From contig CAJNDS010002348.1 of the NCBI GenBank assembly GCA_905221605.1, positions 354,501-418,500 on the forward strand: a stretch of DNA of 64,000 nt, in the 5' to 3' direction. The translations under genes were made by a program, and so were the position numbers. The notes beneath the pieces were generated by a model. That model did not search any database and was not told the DNA's origin. It saw only the letters and a list, made by a program, of their open reading frames with translations. This DNA comes from Symbiodinium natans. Its lineage: Eukaryota > Sar > Dinophyceae > Suessiales > Symbiodiniaceae. Positions 61,382 through 64,000 of this stretch are shown here, piece after piece; the first letter of the stretch is position 1, and each line of letters opens with the position of its first letter.

Positions 61382-63042
61382 TTTAGGGCTGCGGATGTAG
61401 GGCTTCCAGAACGGCCTCCGGGGACTGAAACTTTGGGGTTGAGGGTATCAGGAGAAAAGAACCCTAGCCCTAAACCCGAAACCCGAAACCCTGAAACCCG
61501 AAAACCGAAACCCTGAAACCCTAAACCCTAAACCCTAACCCCTAAACCCCAAACCCAAGCCTGCTCCATGCATCGATCCTTCCATGAGCCCCCACTAACC
61601 TCCAACCCCTCCCCTCGGGGCCTCATATCAACTTCAAACTGGGCGGGCTTAGGGTTTAGGGTTTAGGGTTTAGGGTTTAGGGTTTAGGGTTTAGGGTTTA
61701 GGGTTTAGGGTTCAGGTTTCTTGGCTCAGGGCTCAAGGTTTAGGGTTAGCGGTACTTCATCTATGCGCACATCTTGGGATGTTCCCCCTTACCCTGCATC
61801 CCGCAACGAAGGACAAGGAGGACATGAAGCATTTCCATGGGACCTACAAGGCTCCTGGGCCCTTGCTGACTCAGACTTAAACCCCTGTTGAAGTCTTAGT
61901 TGTCTAGGACGCGGAGTGGGCCCTTATTTCTGTTTTTTAGGGTTGGGGGTTCCCTTAGAGTCCCCTCAACAACCAAAAATGGGCATCCTTTTTGTTCCTA
62001 GGTTTCTCCTGGGTCTAGTTGTATTTGTTGCAGTTGGTGGTTTTTGTGATTTGGGTTTAGGGTTTAGGGTTTAGGGTTTAGGGTTTAGGGTTTAGGGTTT
62101 AGGGTTTGTGCATCGGCCTCTTCGGGCCCCCCTAAGCGCAAGCCCCCCGAAGGGTCAAGGGAGTCGGACTCGCATCCCGAAGGTTGCTACAGGTTCCCTT
62201 GAATGTACTCCGAATATGGCCCTAACCCTAAACCCTAAACCCTAAACCCTAAAACCCTAAACCCTAAACCCTAAAACCCTAAACCCTAAACCCTAAAACT
62301 GCCTAAAGGATCTCAAGGAAGGCGCCCCAAAACCCACGGGTGCAAGGTACAACCTCTAGATAGGGGCTTCGGATTTCGGCTCCACCCTGAGCGCCGAAAC
62401 CCCCAAACCCTGGTGGCTTGTACTCTACTAGAGTCATCGATTGTCTAACTCTAAACCCTAGATAGGGTTTGGGGTTTGGGGTTTGGGTTTAGGGTTAAGG
62501 GTTTAGGGTTTAGGGTTTCTAGATTTATTCAATAGGCCCCTCTCTTATTTCATCTAAGTGATAGATTGGAGTCTCTGCGTGACATGGGCCCTCATGGGGA
62601 GCATAACTTTGTTTAAGCAGTGCCTGGAGATCCCAGGGTTTAGGGTTTAGGGCTTAGGGACAATAAGCAGGTCTAAGAATCATGTGGAACTAGGATTCGG
62701 AGCAGTCCCTTGCTTATTCCGTTCTTTTAGGGGCTTGGGGTCCCCAAAAGCCCCTTTTAGAACAAAAAGGGCACCCTGCTTGTTCCTAGGCTACTCTGGG
62801 GTGTGGGGAAAGTCCACCCCTGGGCGGGTTGAAGGGCATCAGGGTCTTTCAGTGGCGCCTCCGTTGTTTTCGGGCGCGAGCGCGTCGCGAAGTCCGGGAA
62901 GTAGGGCTCCTGAACCGCAACCCCGCGCCCTAAACTCTCAGCCCTCAACGCGCGTCAGGATGTCTGTGACAAGTACGACCCCGACTGGTACGGCAAGTTC
63001 AAGAGACTTTGGCTGCAGATGGATCAGGGCTCGGGTCCCTCT

Positions 63043-63172
63043 ACCCTAAACCCTAAACCCCAAACCCCAAACCCCAAACCCCAAACCCCAAACCCCAAAC
63101 CCTAAACCCCAAACCCCAAACCCTAAACCCTAAACCCCAAACCCCAAACCCCAAACCCTAAACCCTAAACAC
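63043..63172. repeat. Telomere-like array with CCCCAAA variant
   Basis: About 18 tandem 7-bp units alternating between CCCTAAA and CCCCAAA. Confidence 0.9.
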
Positions 63173-64000
63173 TACCCCAGGAAGTGGGCCGACGAGTACT
63201 TCCTCATCCAGCATCGTCAGGCTGGGAGTTGACCTTCTAAGGGCGCCACCATCGATTTTCTCCCATTTCTCTCTGCCGTAAACCGTAAACTCTATAAGAG
63301 GGTCTGGCTTTTTGGGCTTAGGGTTTAGGGTTTCGGGTCTAGGGTTTAGGGTTTGAGGTTGTAAACCCTAAGCCTGAACCCCCTTTGAACCTGAACCCCT
63401 AAACCTTCGACGAGGACGCTCCTAATCACCCCTAAACCTCCTGATTAAGCCCAAAACAAGGCCGGAATCCGAGGCAAGAAATCGGGAATGTTGCAGGGAG
63501 GTCCCTGCAAGGGCGAAGCTGTGTCAAGCTGCGGGTGTAGATTGCAGGGGTTTCGGGTTTCGGGTTTGGGGTTTAGGGTTTAATTAGGGTTTAGGGTTTA
63601 GGGTTTTGTCCCAAGAGCACCAAGAAGGGTCGATGTGTGTCCTCTCGCATCGCCCTCAGAAGTGTGAGGCGTCTCTTTTCGTGATAGGGCACGTAGGCAT
63701 CTTCCAATCCCGGGCATCATGCCCGATGCCACTATTTCGAGATCTCCAATTCACGCTCTGCAAAGAAGGGTCGACAATCTTGCGGTCAAGACCCCCTCTA
63801 AATTCTAAGCGCTTCAAACCCAAGGAACCTTCATGCCATCAAGGTAACACTGCTCGCTTTCACCCAAGAGCCTAAAGCCTTAAACCCTGAAACCCGATAA
63901 GCCCTAAACTCTAAACCCTAAACCCTGAAACCCCAAACAATGAACCCGCAAAACTTGAACCCTCAACCTGCCATACGGAGAAAGATTAAACCCTAAACGC

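Larger units (their letters stand above)
60384..64000. other. 3.6 kb of gene-poor, telomere-repeat-laden flank
   Basis: No convincing gene on either strand. Telomere-like arrays occur in both orientations: TTTAGGG at about 61650-61715, 62053-62108 and 62460-62520, and CCCTAAA at 62222-62300 and 63043-63172 (with CCCCAAA variants). Foldback copies 2 and 3 lie near 61295 and 61773. Short frames such as 62684-63049 and 63606-63875 lack support. Confidence 0.6.

Noticed and set aside
1-64000. Spliced-leader RNA, rRNA or tRNA genes
   Set aside because: I looked for the dinoflagellate spliced-leader core (CCATTTTGGCTCAAG), 5S-like motifs and tRNA B-box/A-box pairs and saw none; a covariance-model scan would be decisive.

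Overview
This window looks like nuclear DNA of a dinoflagellate, most likely a Symbiodiniaceae/Suessiales relative. The evidence is CCCTAAA/TTTAGGG telomere-like repeats scattered through spacers and introns, every supportable gene on the + strand, many small exons whose junctions read CAG^G...AG^G with some GC donors, Lys/Ala-rich and Asp/Ser-rich proteins of the kind expanded in these algae, and a Ty1/copia element of dinoflagellate type. I found no rRNA, tRNA, spliced-leader RNA gene or CRISPR array. The genus is inference.

The window is a set of nested mobile elements. The outer one is a copia retrotransposon (363-60378) with two identical 198-bp LTRs and a 5-bp target duplication ATCAG (358-362 and 60379-60383). 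It would be about 8.9 kb if intact, but two insertions stretch it to 60 kb. Insertion 1 (1268-40678, about 39 kb as assembled) splits gag. It is flanked by TA and ends in short GGGCCC inverted repeats, and removing it with one TA restores the gag frame. Insertion 2 (45307-57012, 11.7 kb) splits the integrase. It has about 80-bp terminal inverted repeats and a 4-bp duplication CCTT, and removing it restores the integrase frame. Because the outer LTRs are identical, the host element is young and both insertions are younger still.

Insertion 1 carries several multi-exon host-like genes: Lys-rich/acidic proteins at about 2.2, 5, 9-11, 15-17 and 31-34 kb, and a coiled-coil protein at 7.1 kb. It also has two divergent members of one transposon-like protein family (12.3-14.7 and 35.8-38.5 kb), a cytosine-methyltransferase-like gene (26.9-27.9 kb), and many telomere-like and minisatellite arrays. 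A 7.4-kb block is present twice (10036-17459 and 17560-24981) on either side of a 100-N gap and is almost certainly an unmerged assembly overlap.

Insertion 2 is a compact gene-bearing DNA transposon with five inferred genes in one direction: a DUF7869-like DDE transposase candidate, a basic protein, a C5-methyltransferase-like protein, a large two-exon unknown protein, and a small Ala/Lys protein. They are separated by recurrent GCCAGC-TT-GCTGGC hairpins. The copia element itself also carries a methyltransferase-like domain between protease and integrase, so three mobile contexts here hold related methyltransferase-like domains. After the 3' LTR (60384-64000) I see only degenerate telomere-like spacer DNA.
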